NCBI GenBank assembly: GCA_026874595.1
Contig: CM049306.1
Span: 45,196,019-45,260,018 of the forward strand
From: Sipunculus nudus
Lineage: Eukaryota; Annelida; Sipuncula; Golfingiida; Sipunculidae
DNA length: 64,000 bases
Direction of reading: 5' to 3'
Shown here: in pieces, positions 11,600 to 46,989 of the stretch
Position numbering within the stretch: the stretch's first letter is position 1
Layout of the letters: every line of letters starts with the position of its first letter
Translations under genes and position numbers: made by a program
The notes under the pieces: model-generated
Databases searched by the model: none
The model's input: only the letters and a program-made list of their open reading frames with translations
Told to the model about the DNA's origin: nothing

Positions 11600-12050
11600 C
11601 CCTAAATATACGTCACGTTATTGGACACGGGAACCAGTCTAACTCATTAAAAGCTGCGTGGCCTCTTGATCTTGTACGGATACGGATGCGGACGCGGCTA
11701 ATATTGCGCCCAAGGAAAAAAGAAAGACTGTGTCCATATATGCTGTGCGGTGCGGCGTGCGGCTGCAGATACGTTTTTGCCAACCGGACCATGTAGCCGC
11801 GGGTACGGAAATGCATGCAGAAACGCAAAGTGGACACAGGACCTTGCTTGCCGAACGGACATTTCCCCTCTGATGACGTCAGCTCATTTTCCTAAAGGTA
11901 CAGAAGGTGTAATCTGGATGTGCTGTGGGCCATTTTGAAGAGGCGAAAGACCTAAAACCGCACTGACAAACGTATGTAATGGACACGGACAAAAACGTAT
12001 CCGCACCGCACACGCACACGCACCGCGTCCGTACTAGTGGACACGTAGCT
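11600..12050. mobile_element. GC-rich inverted-repeat island (probable non-autonomous DNA element)
   Basis: The CpG-rich block contrasts with its AT-rich surroundings. 'cggtgcggcgtgcgg' and 'gatacgtttttg' around 11740-11780 are mirrored by 'caaaaacgtatccgcaccgc' at 11990-12010. 'gtacggatacggatgcgga' near 11678 is mirrored by 'ccgcgtccgtac' near 12025, and 'ggacacg' recurs on both sides. The layout suggests nested inverted repeats, not a CpG island of a host gene. Confidence 0.45.
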
Positions 12051-12764
12051 TAACACACAAGAGTTGAATCGACGCTTTTTCAGCTATTCTTTGCTGCATG
12101 TGGTAGCAGAGGGAATTCTAGTGTTCACTGTAGGCCTATATAAATATAGCAAAAAAATATATATATATTTATTTTCACTTCCACTTAGACTGAAATCGAT
12201 GAAAATTTTGGCCCGGTCAAATTAACACAACATATTTTCTGAGGGAAAGCTAACAAGCAGATGACAAGACAACGCAGAGACCCGACTGGAACGAAATGGG
12301 TCTGATCAATACCATGTCAGCGAGCAGATACTGGCGGAAGACTAAAGGTTGCAGAAACCCAAATACAATATGCAGAACTGTCTGCATTGACTCCGAAGAC
12401 CTGACTAAACCAATTTGATTAAAACACAAGTTGGTTTTAGGAAAATATGTAAGGATGATTGGCATCACTTTATTCTCCCTAAATGGTGAGAGATAGAAGT
12501 GTATTAAGAAAACTTTAACATGGCTGTTCATCGGAAAGAGCTCAAAAAGACAAATTCCAATAAATGGTTAAAATGTAAAAAATTCACAAAATTCACCAAG
12601 TGGTCTAATGTTTTAAAGATTAATATATGTGCAAAATGTAATTAATGCAAATCCATAAAGCCTTTGCTTATGTCTGGATCCACAGATATGAGAACCAATT
12701 TACTCCAGTTTATGGGTTTAACAGTTTACATGGCTATTAGCTACCAGAGAGTTAAAACTTCATT

Positions 12765-13440
12765 AAAACGGATGGTGGCGCTTGTGTACGAAATATAGTT
12801 ATCCAAATTCTGTTGACATGTACAAATGTACGCCAATACATCAAACTACTCCTTAGATTCGTGAATTGACGATACGCGAAAACAATTGTCGATAGTCTTT
12901 TATACGGAAAAAAGCTATCCATTATCTATGGACATGCAACATTTCAGGCCAATACACCCAACCCTCCTAAAAAATCCGGGCAAAATTAAAAAAATATATA
13001 GGTGGCATCGGATGTGTTAAATTTAGACCAGTTCATTAAACCGCTCCTGAGATATGAGTGATTTCTGCCAAATACAGGAGCACGGAAAGAATTGTAGGTG
13101 GCGCCAAATATCTTGTGTACGATATAAAACTATCCGTGATATGGACAAGCAAGATATTCAACAACTCCTGAGATTTTAGATGGAAGCCACGCAAAAACTA
13201 TTGAAGCTGGTGCCATCAGTCGTGTGTATGAGATAAAGTTATCAAAGAGGGATTATCAGTAGACATGTCACATTACAGGCTATAGTATACCCAACTACGT
13301 CTGATGTATGAGTGCATTTCATCCAAAATAGAAGCACGGATTGACGCCATAAGAAGATGAAATGTCAGCGGTCACATCAAAACGACATGGCACGAATTCA
13401 CATGTGACCCTACAATGATGTTATAGTTTATAGTTATATC
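12765..13440. repeat. Dispersed repeat array with 'GGTGGCGCC' cores
   Basis: About four degenerate units combine 'gacatg.aacatt.aggccaatacaccc' and 'gtaggtggcgcca...tgtgtacgata' motifs. The same unit recurs at about 1100-1400, 49540-49870 and 54240-54330, and the core recurs at 2205. No protein is encoded. Confidence 0.65.
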
Positions 13441-13784
13441 TTTATCCGGTGGTGCATAGTGGTCCTTTTGAAATGGCTGCTGCGGCGGAAGAACCCGGCT
13501 GAAACTCTCTTCGGTGGTAACAGTTTACGCTTCAAAGCTATATGCTATGACGGTCCGTTTGCTCATCGCAAGTCCATTTTTTTACAAATAACCATCCTAT
13601 GACGGGATGTTTCCTTCAACCAAGCACATCCGTTCCACCACCAGGCCCTCTCCGTTGTAAGATGTAACTGCGCGCCAGAAGGTTTGATTATATACCTTTA
13701 GAACAAGCCTGAAGCAGGGACGTGGAATTTCACTTTATTTCCGTCGAGTAGCTTTGGTTTTAGGTGTGCAGTGCAAGAGAATTA

Positions 13785-14040
13785 TTGTTAGCTCAGCTGA
13801 CTGAAATTCATCGCAGCTATAGCGATAACTCTTTTTCCGGCGCCCAGCCGTCCGGTCTTCCGTTCGGCGGTTAACAGGGCACAAATTGTAACTTGTAACT
13901 CAACATCCTTGGAGGTCCATATAAAATTCCCACCTTCAAATGAAGCAGTTGAGCCGAAACTTCTGATTTGATTAAGACTCGAGGTTTTTGTAAAAATTCC
14001 CTGGAAGCCGGTAATAATGTCAATGTTACTTCTAATCTGA
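13785..14040 (+). mobile_element. Dispersed element with TTAGCTCAGCTGACT terminus
   Basis: It starts 'ttagctcagctgactgaaat', followed by 'gctatagcgataac' and 'cgtccggtcttccgttcgg'. The same terminus occurs in the opposite orientation at 21510-21571 and 36050-36112, and a plus-orientation relative lies at about 60712. The repeated, orientation-independent terminus marks a transposable family. Confidence 0.6.
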
Positions 14041-15209
14041 TAGTCAGTAATACGTAGAAACTTAGCACCTAGGGAGTTCCTAGCAAAATCTTCTTGGAAA
14101 CCATATTAATAAGGTCACTGTAACCTATTTTGTAAGGACTGTGCACCAAATGCATGATTTTGAGCACTACCGAAGTCATTCTACGCTGTACAAGTTTTCT
14201 ACTCATAAGGAACTACCAAAGACGCCGGAGTCTTTCATTGCGCTGATTGAGTAATTGGAAAAACGAACGTCGCGGTAGTCCTACCACACCAGCCACTAAA
14301 TGGCATCCAGTGCTACCCGTCCTCCCGAAATTTCACTTGTTTCAATATAAAGCATTATAAATGAAGTAATCAATGTATTGTTTATTGATAGTTCTAAATT
14401 TCATTAGGTTTGATCCTGCAAATGTGATATTTTTTTAATTATTCATCTTGAACAACTGATATATCGATTTGGAATTAAAATATATGGTGTTATATGTTTA
14501 TATAGTGAAGTGCCACAATTTTCCGAAACCTAGGCAAAACCCCTTCCAGATTCCTATATAACTAAATACTGTGAAATTATATTTCATGACCAGAAAAATT
14601 TTAAGTCCCATTCAAGCATTTTATTTAAAAAAAAAAAAAAATTCAGTATTCATAAATTTCCCCTTCGAGGAATCCATATATAAGACTTGAAAGCTGTTTT
14701 TCTAGAGTTAATAATAGATTTTTATGAAGTTAAGTTGTAAAGAGTGTAGGGATTGCACCTGCAGGTTATAATGACATAGTTCATGTAACCAAAATGTTAT
14801 CAAAATGTGGAGAAAAACGCGACGGGAGTTGAGAAATATTAGGGGAAACAGCAAGCCAGATGCAACCCATTTAAGTGATCCTCCCTCCTTTGGTAAATGT
14901 TGAAGATTGTATATTTGGGTTTTTTTCAAATATAAGATAAGAAGTATGAACTACAAGTACATACCTCGATGCGACTGCCATCCCAATCCCATACAGGTTC
15001 TTATCAGTTCTAACGATCACACCTGCACATATCATTCACGAAATTTATAACAAACCACATAATATGATAAACCTTTTTAATTGGCCATCAACTTGAACAT
15101 TTTGCAGTTGATTTAGTCTTCCTTCTTGTGTTTTGTTGTTTTAAAGAATAATGCCAACAAATGCACACCCACATAGTGGATGTTATAAAAAGGAGGTGCA
15201 TGAGAGAAC

Positions 15210-15239
15210 CAAGACCACGTGACCAAGACCACGTGACTG
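15210..15239. promoter_or_regulatory. Tandem pair of CCACGTGA E-boxes
   Basis: 'ccaagaccacgtga' occurs twice back to back, giving two CACGTG palindromes 14 bp apart. CACGTG is bound by bHLH-zip factors such as USF, MYC and TFE. No gene start was identified beside it, so its role is unknown. Confidence 0.35.
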
Positions 15240-15599
15240 ATGGGACACGGCGTCAAAGTGCGATCATCAACATAAGTATTGTTGTGTACTGTCAGTAACT
15301 ACCTAGTGAGGTAGTATTTAATATTACCTGGTCATAATAGGGCGCCATTATGACAAAATGGAAAGAATAAGTGCTGTAAGATTCAAAGCTCATGATTTTA
15401 AAAGAAAACTTATTTTAACCATTAAAGTTCTGTTTTATTTACAACAAAACATGAAAGAAGTTGATCAGTGCATTTTTTCTGAAAACCATGTTGCCGCCAG
15501 CTAGTGCAGTTTTAATGATGGAGAGGTGTCCTGATGAGAGGTTTCATTGTATGTAAAGTGTGAAGCATTTTAATAACGAACATAAAGGAAAAGCATCTC

Positions 15600-16974
15600 C
15601 TTTACAAGGACCATTTAAAGCAACCTTGTTCCTCTATATAAACCTACCAAACTACAAACACAGATACCCTTTTTACACTGAAATCAAGCAATGAATCATG
15701 AGCTCAGAATCAAGAATCTGCCGAAACATGGCATCAGTAAAATATTACAAAGCCAGTCCTGTTCTATGCTTCTAACGTCAAAACATGTCTAAATATTTAT
15801 ATTCAAATAATTCAATATACCTGCCCATGACAAAACCGGAATATATTAAACACTGGCTCTACCTCTGTTTATTTCTTGTCAATTTATAAATTTGATATTG
15901 GACCACTGGTATTCACCGTTGCTAAACATGGCACATGAAAATTACATTTTATACTCCCTATCCTATCTCACTGCAAATACAATCTGCAACATTTTTTTTA
16001 ATCAAATGAAAAATCCAGATTATGTATTAGATAATGTTCACAACTTTGACTGTGGAATGAACATAGATCCCTTTATGACCTTGCAAAATTTTACCCTTGA
16101 ACTTGACGGATAAATTGTGAATGTTCACCTTAGATCTGAGTTTGTCTACTAGACTCTTCCCTGAGACTCGTCCAGATTCATATAGAGATCACTACTTGTG
16201 TATTCTATTAAATTCTTGTTATTTGCATGGTATGTAGTATGACTTGCAGGCTTTTTAATTACTTAACCAACAGGCTTTTTTAAATGAGCTGACAGGGACT
16301 GGGGGGTCTAGTAGACAAACTGCTGCTCGGTAATTGAGTATATTCATAATGGGAGCAATAGTGCAACTTGACTATCATACATGATGCCTGCAACATGTCT
16401 CATGAAGTCATACCAAGCATGTCCCTCAATATTATTTTCCAAGACTATTTCTCAAACAGTGACAGTGGGAACTGTGAAAATCATAAAATTTTGCTCGTTT
16501 TCTAATATTGCAAATGATGAACAGTACGTCTTAGTATTCCATATAATACATAGAGACTACAGGAAAGTAGAACCAATCAAGACAACAGTCAGATTTTCCA
16601 GACATTATATTCCTGCACACATCTCATATGGCTTGCTTTTATATATTCATTTTATATATTTTGACTGACCTGAGAACAGGGCCTCTTGGTTTTCATTAAG
16701 AACAGTAATAATAGTTTATACTCAAACAATTCTGCAGGGATAGTTTCTACCCAGAACAATAAGTCAACAATAACCCAAGAAAAGGAAGAAAAAAAAACTT
16801 ATCCTTTAAAATTTCAACAACTTCTGCATTGCATGCAGCCATTTCCTACAGTTACAGTTCAAACCAATCCTCTTGTCCCAGCAATCCTGATTCATGAGAG
16901 AACTGAATAATTAAATATTATATTCAGAATCAGTCAAGACTGTATTTCATCTGAAAATCTACACCCATCAGCCG
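15600..16974. other. Sequence downstream of ETF1, no gene recognised
   Basis: AT-rich with a few open frames (for example around 16381-16668 on the plus strand) that resemble nothing known to me. Part of it could belong to a longer ETF1 3' UTR if the signal at 16995 is bypassed. Confidence 0.4.
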
Positions 16975-16994
16975 AGAACATAGAATACAGAGTT

Positions 16995-17000
16995 TTTATT
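16995..17000 (-). terminator. ETF1: ETF1 polyadenylation signal candidate (AATAAA)
   Basis: AATAAA on the minus strand, about 440 nt past the ETF1 stop codon, is the first canonical signal downstream. This predicts a 3' UTR of roughly 460 nt. Confidence 0.5.
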
Positions 17001-17438
17001 TCTTTACATTTGTGACACATACTTGATAATACTGGTGACTACAGACTCACTGTCCCTTAGCAGTTAGTTGAATGATCAAGTTAAATAATGTACATCATTC
17101 AAGGATACAATTCATCCTTGTAATCAACATTATATTCCTGTTTGGTCATGACTGGGCCTGAGAAAACATGACAGTACACTGAAAACAGTACAGAATGTAT
17201 GACCAAATACACATATATAGGTTTCAGTGCTACATGTGAAAAACTTGATGACTGTGTGAGGAATTCTGAAGCAACCGGGGATACAAAACATGAACGGAAA
17301 TTACATGTTATACAGGTTTGAACAGAGTCTGAATACTTTTTGCTGTTTTGTAGTCTGTGATGATCCCGCCATTTTATCCATGTCATGAAAAGCAATGGCC
17401 AACTGTAACACCAAGGTATCTTTGCATATGAGACCCAT

Positions 17439-39927
<22,489 letters not shown>

Positions 39928-40239
39928 ATTGCTATCAAATACTGATTTCCGGCACCAGTGGTGGTTTCAACTATTTTTCTCGTGTCTATCTACGTCTGTT
40001 GAAATACTGTCACTGTTACCAGCCGGCGTACTGGCTCAAGCCTTCGCTTTCCGTCCGGCTTTGCTGAAAATCGTATTGTTTTTACTTACAGATCGTTAAA
40101 TGCTGCGTTCCTTCTCCCTTGTTTTGGAATTTACTATATTGACTACAAAATATACGTAAACAAAACACTTGCGTTTCACCAGATTGAGCAATTTGCTTAT
40201 TCCATTTTCGTGCTTTTCGTGTGGCCCATGTGAAACCAG

Positions 40240-40297
40240 TGACGTCAAAATGTAACTTCCGGCTCTCGAAGCTCCATAACGGGGCTTCTTATTGGTC
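40240..40297 (-). promoter_or_regulatory. ETF1: ETF1 core promoter motifs: CCAAT, ETS, CRE
   Basis: Reading toward the gene: GACCAAT (40297-40291), CCGGAAGT (40262-40255, ETS/GABP type) and TGACGTCA (40247-40240, CREB/ATF type), 313-370 bp before the ATG. This TATA-less combination is typical of housekeeping promoters. A GTAAGT donor-like site at about 40092 could mark a 5' UTR intron, which is not proven. Confidence 0.55.
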
Positions 40298-40697
40298 AAA
40301 TCGTGAGAATGAGCTGGCAAGAGAATCTGATAAAAAGCATATCACAGTCAAATTTCATCAGTGTTTCTAATGTAATAAAACTCAATTCTTGTTCTCTGTG
40401 TTTGTGAGGAGTGACAGTAGCGATACATATTTGTATGAACGATCAGATGATGTATATAATTTGTTTATTCACATGACTATCACGACACCCTCTAACCAAT
40501 AGCATTACGGCATATATGCCACCCACAACTGGGCGCACATGCCAAAGATGTCTGAAAGCCGGAAACGCTGTCGGTGTCAGCTTAGGGAATACCTTCGGAA
40601 ATGTTTTCATATGTTGGAACAACAGACCAGCAGAATGGAATACCGTCTTTCGTTGGCGTTCCTCCAGAATCCACTTCATTAATGCATTTGAAGAAAA

Positions 40698-40860
40698 ATA
40701 TTATTATTATTATTATTATTGATATTGTTATCATTGTTGTTGTTATCATCATCATCATCATCATCATCATTATTATTATTATTAATATTATTACTATTAT
40801 TAATATTATTATTATTATTAATATTATTATCATTATTATTACTTTTATTATTAATTTTTA

Positions 40861-40935
<75 letters not shown>

Positions 40936-40945
40936 GCTATTGTTG
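40698..40945. repeat. (ATT)n microsatellite
   Basis: Interrupted ATT/ATC repeats lead into an almost pure ATT run from about 40861 to 40934. Poly-Ile, poly-Leu and poly-Tyr open frames here are artefacts. Confidence 0.95.
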
Positions 40946-40949
40946 TTGT

Positions 40950-42718
40950 TGTCGTCATTTCTACTGTTTTTTATGTATAAAATTGTTTGCATACATGAAT
41001 ATGTAACCTTGAAGATGCTTGAATGAGCTTTGCACTAAATTGTTATGTACATTATTACTATAAATATTCTCGAATTAAAAATAATTGTGGGAATCTGAAT
41101 AAAACCATCCCTTATTTTAGTTAATCTAATACCTTAATTAGGTGTAAATCCAGAAAAACTCAGTAGATTTTAGAAGAATAAACGATATACACATCCTCTG
41201 ACCCAAAAACATAGATTGTGTATACCGTTAATTCGTAGAAAATCATAATGAACTATACTGGAATTACACCTACTTTGTTGAAATGTATTAAAATAAACTT
41301 GACACCTACCGAGGTCTGCAACAGTTGTTGATAAAGAGATGACGGATAAATCAAATAAAATGTTATCAATTAAATCATTAATTTTTGTCCCTTTTCTGAC
41401 TCCAATGCTCTTTGAATAAAAATCAGAGGAAGTGCGCTGTAGGTTATTTGTCAAATTCAATACAATTTTTTTTTTAATTGTATGAGGTAATCGCCTCCAC
41501 GTTTCAATGCTAACTTAACCACGTATTTACATCTGCAAAATTCCATATCGGTTTTGGACTAAGTCAAAGGGCAGTATGGTATATGCTTGCTCTGATTTTT
41601 TTTTTCTAAGTAAAAATTCATTATTTCACACATCCGTCCTCTGTCGTTGTCTTCTCTTAATCCGAACAAAAGACCGATTTTCATTAGTTTTATTCTCATA
41701 CAGAAGTGGATTTTACCGTGGTGTTGCTGGGACGTTTGGCAATTGGCAAATGGCATAAACATTATTTTGTCGGTGTGTAAAAGATTAGAACATAATTTTG
41801 TTGCAAGTTGACAGGTGGTATCAGCTTTGAGCCGCCTTTTATTTAATTGTCCAGGCCTTTTTTCTCCCACTCCGCCCTTGTTATGATGGTTAAAGGTTAT
41901 CTATTGCATAGTGGCGACACCTAACGACTGAATAACAACTGTCCGCATGACTCATATTTGTGACTCGCAATTATGTTATCACTGTTACCTTATGTGGTAA
42001 CTGGTGTTGACACTACTGATGCGTGACTCTGTGAGGTAGGTCTGACATAATTGTACCTCTATATCTATAAATGTTCGTCATACGCTAGCCAGCTGTATGT
42101 GGACACCAATAAGAGCGTACTTTCCTTGTGTATCTTTCCAATGGATAATCAGCTATAATTATATTTACAACATATCTCAGCTGGAAATCAGGAAGCATTA
42201 AACGTTATGGCCCTTCAGAGCTTCTCTTTTGCAGAAGATGCCTGTAAGCTGTTATGATTATTTTCAAGACCCCCTCAAGTTATAAATGACTCCTCAATAA
42301 TCAACTATATTAAGATGTTAGATTATATAACCATGTCTCGTCATGCCTGACATCCGGAAACATCATTTTTCATCTGGATTCAAAGGACCCTGCTTGAGTA
42401 CATGAAACCTAGAATCCCTTCTTCTCTATAACTGATTTCACTCTTTTATTGTAAGGATGATGGACAGATTTAATGTTTTAATTAAATTATCGATTATTAT
42501 TAAATCTTCATGCTTTTTAATGCTTGGTTGCATACATGGTAGAACTTTGTAGCTATAATGTTCTTCGAATAAGTCCAGTAATCATGCTGTATAATTTATT
42601 CAACATTTTCACTTTTAAAATTACGTTTATTGACAAGAGCTTATACCGGTATACATGACTGGACAAAAACACGCCAAAAACATCATGTGGGGGTGTACAT
42701 TACCTATATGGCAACGAA

Positions 42719-42773
<55 letters not shown>

Positions 42774-43530
42774 AAATGATTCATGAAGTGTTCTTTCATC
42801 AGGGAAAATCCTTAATATATATCAGTATAAGTATAACAGTACGATCAAAATATAACCATGGAGGTTGTTTGAAAGCAGTGTTTAATATGATATATGATAT
42901 TATAAAATATAATATAATTTAATGATATATCATATAATATAATATAATATAATGTAAAAAAAAATAGAACATATATAAACTACTGTTGGAGTCTTATCAC
43001 TTATGATTTTTTTTAAAAGGAGGACGGAATCTGCCCCTTTTAAACTTCATAATTTTAAATATTTCGTTCAAATTGTTTTTCAGTAACCCTCACATTTCAT
43101 CTGTTTAAAAGTCAGGCAGGCAGGCAATGGTAATCAAATATGGCGACACCTAACGATTGAATGGCTCATTACATTGAGAGCGTTACCCGCGGGTGGTTGG
43201 TTGGTACAGCTGGCGGTGGAAAAAAAAAGAGATAAGACCGCGAAAGCATATGAACCAGGGCATGGGAAGGGATTGGTTGCAAGCCAGGTAGAGTGATGAG
43301 CAATCTTGGAAAAGGTCCACAGGTCACAGTCACGGATTCAAGGGGGAATGGGGGGGGGGGGGGGGGGGAGACCGCGTTTTTGATAAGACCGTTCTTGTCA
43401 CCATTAGTAAAGTCGATGAAATACTAAACACTTACCTGTGGTAGTTTCAGTAACAACGCATAATATGAAGGGATTGTATGATCATTTTAATTCATGAGAA
43501 AAGTTCTATGTCAGTACGAGAGGATTAATG
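40950..43530. other. Intergenic region, no gene recognised
   Basis: AT-rich with the (AT)n run at 42.7 kb. 'tggcgacacctaacga.tgaa' occurs twice (about 41912 and 43142), marking a small dispersed repeat. A G tract lies at about 43350. No coding region was recognised. Confidence 0.5.
42722..42773. repeat. (AT)n microsatellite
   Basis: About 50 bp of nearly pure AT dinucleotide. An AT-rich 'aatataat' tract follows around 42880-42950. Confidence 0.95.
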
Positions 43531-43540
43531 TATTTGCTAC

Positions 43541-44076
43541 TGTTACGGAACCTACTAACAACAGATCACGTAGTCGTGACGAGCTATAAATTTTGTTACG
43601 GAGATAAATAAAAATCAGATTCTGTAATACTAGGCAGCGTAAAATGTCAAGGGGAACGAATAAAGAAGTCAGTGGTTTTTTTGTTAACAAATAATTATAA
43701 TTTATTCTTAAAACAACCCTAACATTACAATACACTAAATCAATACAATTACACAGTATAACAACAGTACAACAGCAAATCTATACAATTACACGGTATA
43801 ATAAATGAAGTGTAGAGTACCTGGATACCACCACTGTCACAGCTCATAAGTCCTTTAAAGCATATAATCCAGAGGAACAGTTCACATAAACCTTCTCAGA
43901 GAATAATAGTCCAATCACAAAATCAATCTGTTGTAATCCAAAAGTGAAATTCTGGTAGTGACCCTAAAGGTTAACTGAAGACTATATAAAATCCGTGACA
44001 AATTTCGAAGATCTATAACTGCTGCAATTATTGGAAAGGTCCACAAACTGACTCGCACTCTTCTGTGTCCGCTGGA

Positions 44077-44140
<64 letters not shown>

Positions 44141-44405
44141 GGCTCTAAACACAGCCCCTATTTAATAGACTCTCACCCCAAAGCCTAGAAACTTTTATTT
44201 CACGAACACTCCAAACAACCCAACAATACATTATACACACAAAGAACAATAAAAGCCCACAATATTCCAGACGAGCGCTGTGTTTTTACACGCCTGGGTT
44301 CACATGTGTGCCAGCAATCGGCCAGGCGATGCTGCCATAGCAAAGACCTATGCGTGCGCTTAACGAACCAAGTGTCAACAACATATGTAACAGACATCTG
44401 TAACA
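43541..44405. mobile_element. Candidate solo LTR (865 bp) with 4-bp target duplication
   Basis: It begins TGTTACGG and ends CTGTAACA, the TG...CA termini of LTRs with a 6-bp inverted end TGTTAC/GTAACA. The flanking CTAC is duplicated at 43537-43540 and 44406-44409, a 4-bp duplication of the size made by LTR-element integrases. It contains a (TC)n tract at about 44081-44138. No internal gag/pol lies beside it, so it looks like the product of LTR-LTR recombination. Confidence 0.55.
44081..44138. repeat. (TC)n microsatellite within the candidate LTR
   Basis: A pure TC run of about 58 bp. Confidence 0.95.
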
Positions 44406-45399
44406 CTACTTTTGACTTAAATTAGAGTGACTGAGTGTAATTAACACACATTGAGCAACACTGGCAGTGTGTAAAACCCGGACCCCAAGGACTCCGGTTC
44501 CCGGACCGCAAGAATAATTCATAATTTTTAAAACACTCATGGTAATTTGTTCAGATATTTCAGCATAAAGTATCTAAAGACTATTTTATATTATGATTGG
44601 TTAAAAAACATACCAGAATAGTCTGTATGCAACAAAATTTGATAATTAACACCTAAGGACCCTGGCGCACGGACCTCACGAATCCCACGGACCCCTTTTA
44701 CTCGTTGTTTTACCATTTCTTGATTACGTATTTTCACATCACCTTTTGGCATAACACACATCTGATTTAGTTACTGTGTTTTTGTATATCTGTATTGTTA
44801 CAATTTTGTCTCACTTTTTATTAATATTCTTATATTTGCTATTTATTCCATCTGTGTATCCTGTTTAAAAGTATAATAAGAACATTTACAAAACCATCAT
44901 GTTTGTACCTGGAGTTGCTTGAAGTGCAAGTAATCAACAATTTCTTTAGGTAATTATATTATTGCCAACTTTAAACGCATGGTTGTTCATGAATGGAACA
45001 CGAAACCTGTGTTATCAGGAAGAGCTCTGATATATCAGTTTCAGGTCCGCAAAGACCGGTAGCGTACTTCAGATGAATCCCCCTCAGTGTGTGGCCGCAC
45101 TATTATATGTTCAATTGAAATAATAAATAATCATATTAAATATGTGACATGAGTGCTAATTCTTTTCTCAGTGAGTCATAAATAAAATTATAAATTAGCT
45201 ATGTGAATATGTAATTATGAAAAGTGCTTTCAAACAATTAGAAAATGTTTTTAATTGTTCAGAGGCAAAATTCAGCAATCCAAGGTTATCTTAATTGTTT
45301 TTGATGAATGGTAAATTGTTACATATTAATGTATTAACAACAAAGATATTTTATGATTGTTTTGTTAAACATAAGTTTGAAGCCATTATCACAAAAGAT

Positions 45400-45870
45400 G
45401 TGGATAGCAAGGTTTAATTTAGAAAATAATTGTCATATTTTCAAGAACATTTATTTAAGAAAGGTAAAAAGGGAATTAATTGCTAAAGTAGCAGATTTAA
45501 ACTATAAAATGTTACATAACATTGCAGTTTCTGGTTTAGATTTATATAAATGGAAAAGACTGTTTATGAAAATTGTTATAAATGTGCAACGTTGGAAGAT
45601 ATAGAACATGTAATTTACTCATGTCGTATGGTAAGATCCATATGGCAATATTTTATTACATTTAAATAAGTAAATTAAATTGGAGAACTATTGTTTTTGG
45701 CTTTGAACAGGAAGGTGAATATATAAAGTATATAGAAGAAACTATATCAGTAACAGCTTTATCAATTTATAATTACAAAATCAAGTGTAAAAGGAAAAAC
45801 GAAGAACCTTGTGTAACATGTAAAAAAACTCATGTAAAATATCATATGAAATATTATTTAGCCAGATCAG
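45400..45870 (+). pseudogene. Decayed non-LTR retrotransposon 3' end (RT tail with CCHC-like knuckle)
   Basis: The plus strand encodes KRELIAKVADLNYKMLHNIA. After a frame change it encodes NCYKCATLEDIEHVIYSCRM then VRSIW at about 45565-45650. The C-x2-C...H-x4-C arrangement followed by VxxxW is the usual C-terminal end of LINE ORF2 proteins. Frameshifts and stops show it is dead. Its family differs from the LINE at 21.7-23.0 kb. Confidence 0.65.
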
Positions 45871-46339
45871 AAACAAAAATACTAGAATTGCAATGCTGAT
45901 AGATAAATTGGCTCAGTGTATGCTTTGATACAGTCTTATTTTGTGGCGTGGATCCTACCTGCCTGGATCAACGTTGAATATGGAACTGGCAGTTAAACAT
46001 TAAAAAAAAAGCAACACAATAAAAAAACAAGAGACTGCCATTAGAGAAGTTTTATTACGTGAAAAAAAATAAAATAAAATAATAAGCTGTGGTTACTGTG
46101 TTGCTGATTATAGACCCAACTTGTTTCGTGAAGCCATGCCCTCATGCTACATGCCAGTAAACATTGCAGTGTATTGTGTACCCTCAGAATAGTTACATGT
46201 TCACAATGTGCTAAATAACCATAGGAAAAACGACCACAGAGGTTTACACAACTTCACATATATCAGAATAAAATTATTCATTCTCACTACAAAGTATAAT
46301 TATACTTTAAAAGATAATAAGTTAAGTTTTGTTCGCCTT

Positions 46340-46416
46340 CGCTTTTCTCCAGGTACCCTGCCCCCCCCCCCCCCCCCCTCGGGGTTTGTAAAAATCCTGG
46401 ATCCGCTCCTGGGTCA
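46340..46416 (-). mobile_element. hAT-like element end
   Basis: Minus strand: the terminus 'caggagcggatccaggattt' runs into a C/G homopolymer region. It matches the terminus at 49977 with one change. The other end is not identified. Confidence 0.45.
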
Positions 46417-46989
46417 GTTATCAAGAAATATTCACATGTGTATAGAGTCACTTATGCACGAAGGAACTTGGGAAAATTGGCCAAGAAATTAGTGAATGCA
46501 AACACGCCGTGCCTCATGCGCCACGCAAGCCTGCCTACCTGTTCAGGTCACGGTCGCGCTCCCAGATCTTTGGAGTTGGGGTGTCCAGTACTCTCAGTTC
46601 CGAGGTTAGTGGCAAGCTGCCTCAAGCATCAAACAGTTGGCCTCTCCTACGAGCCCCGATTTAAATGAAGCCGTCCAATGAAAAAAAAAGACATTACAGC
46701 CAATCTCATGAAATGTTCGTTTATTTCGGGAATGGGCCAGTGAAGAATCGAATGCATTCTGGTATAGATCCCTAACATGATCCGGATTCATGAACGCAAG
46801 GAATATTCACAAATTTAGAGCACTTGTGCACAAATGAACCTGAGAATATGAGAATAAGAGAATTGCGGACGCTTGCATTCCTTGGAATGCAGATTTCTAT
46901 TTATGCACTTTACTATTAATATATAACAAACACGAGTTGGGGAGCATCCCATAGTAATAACGCCTTATCCCAGGAGTCACACTTTGGTG

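Noticed and set aside
40516-40722. 68-codon frame containing CQRC and RPAEWN, considered as a retroelement or zinc-finger remnant
   Set aside because: Too short, it runs into the ATT microsatellite, and no second motif supports either reading.
40582-41006. Poly-Ile, poly-Leu and poly-Tyr open frames
   Set aside because: Translations of an ATT microsatellite.
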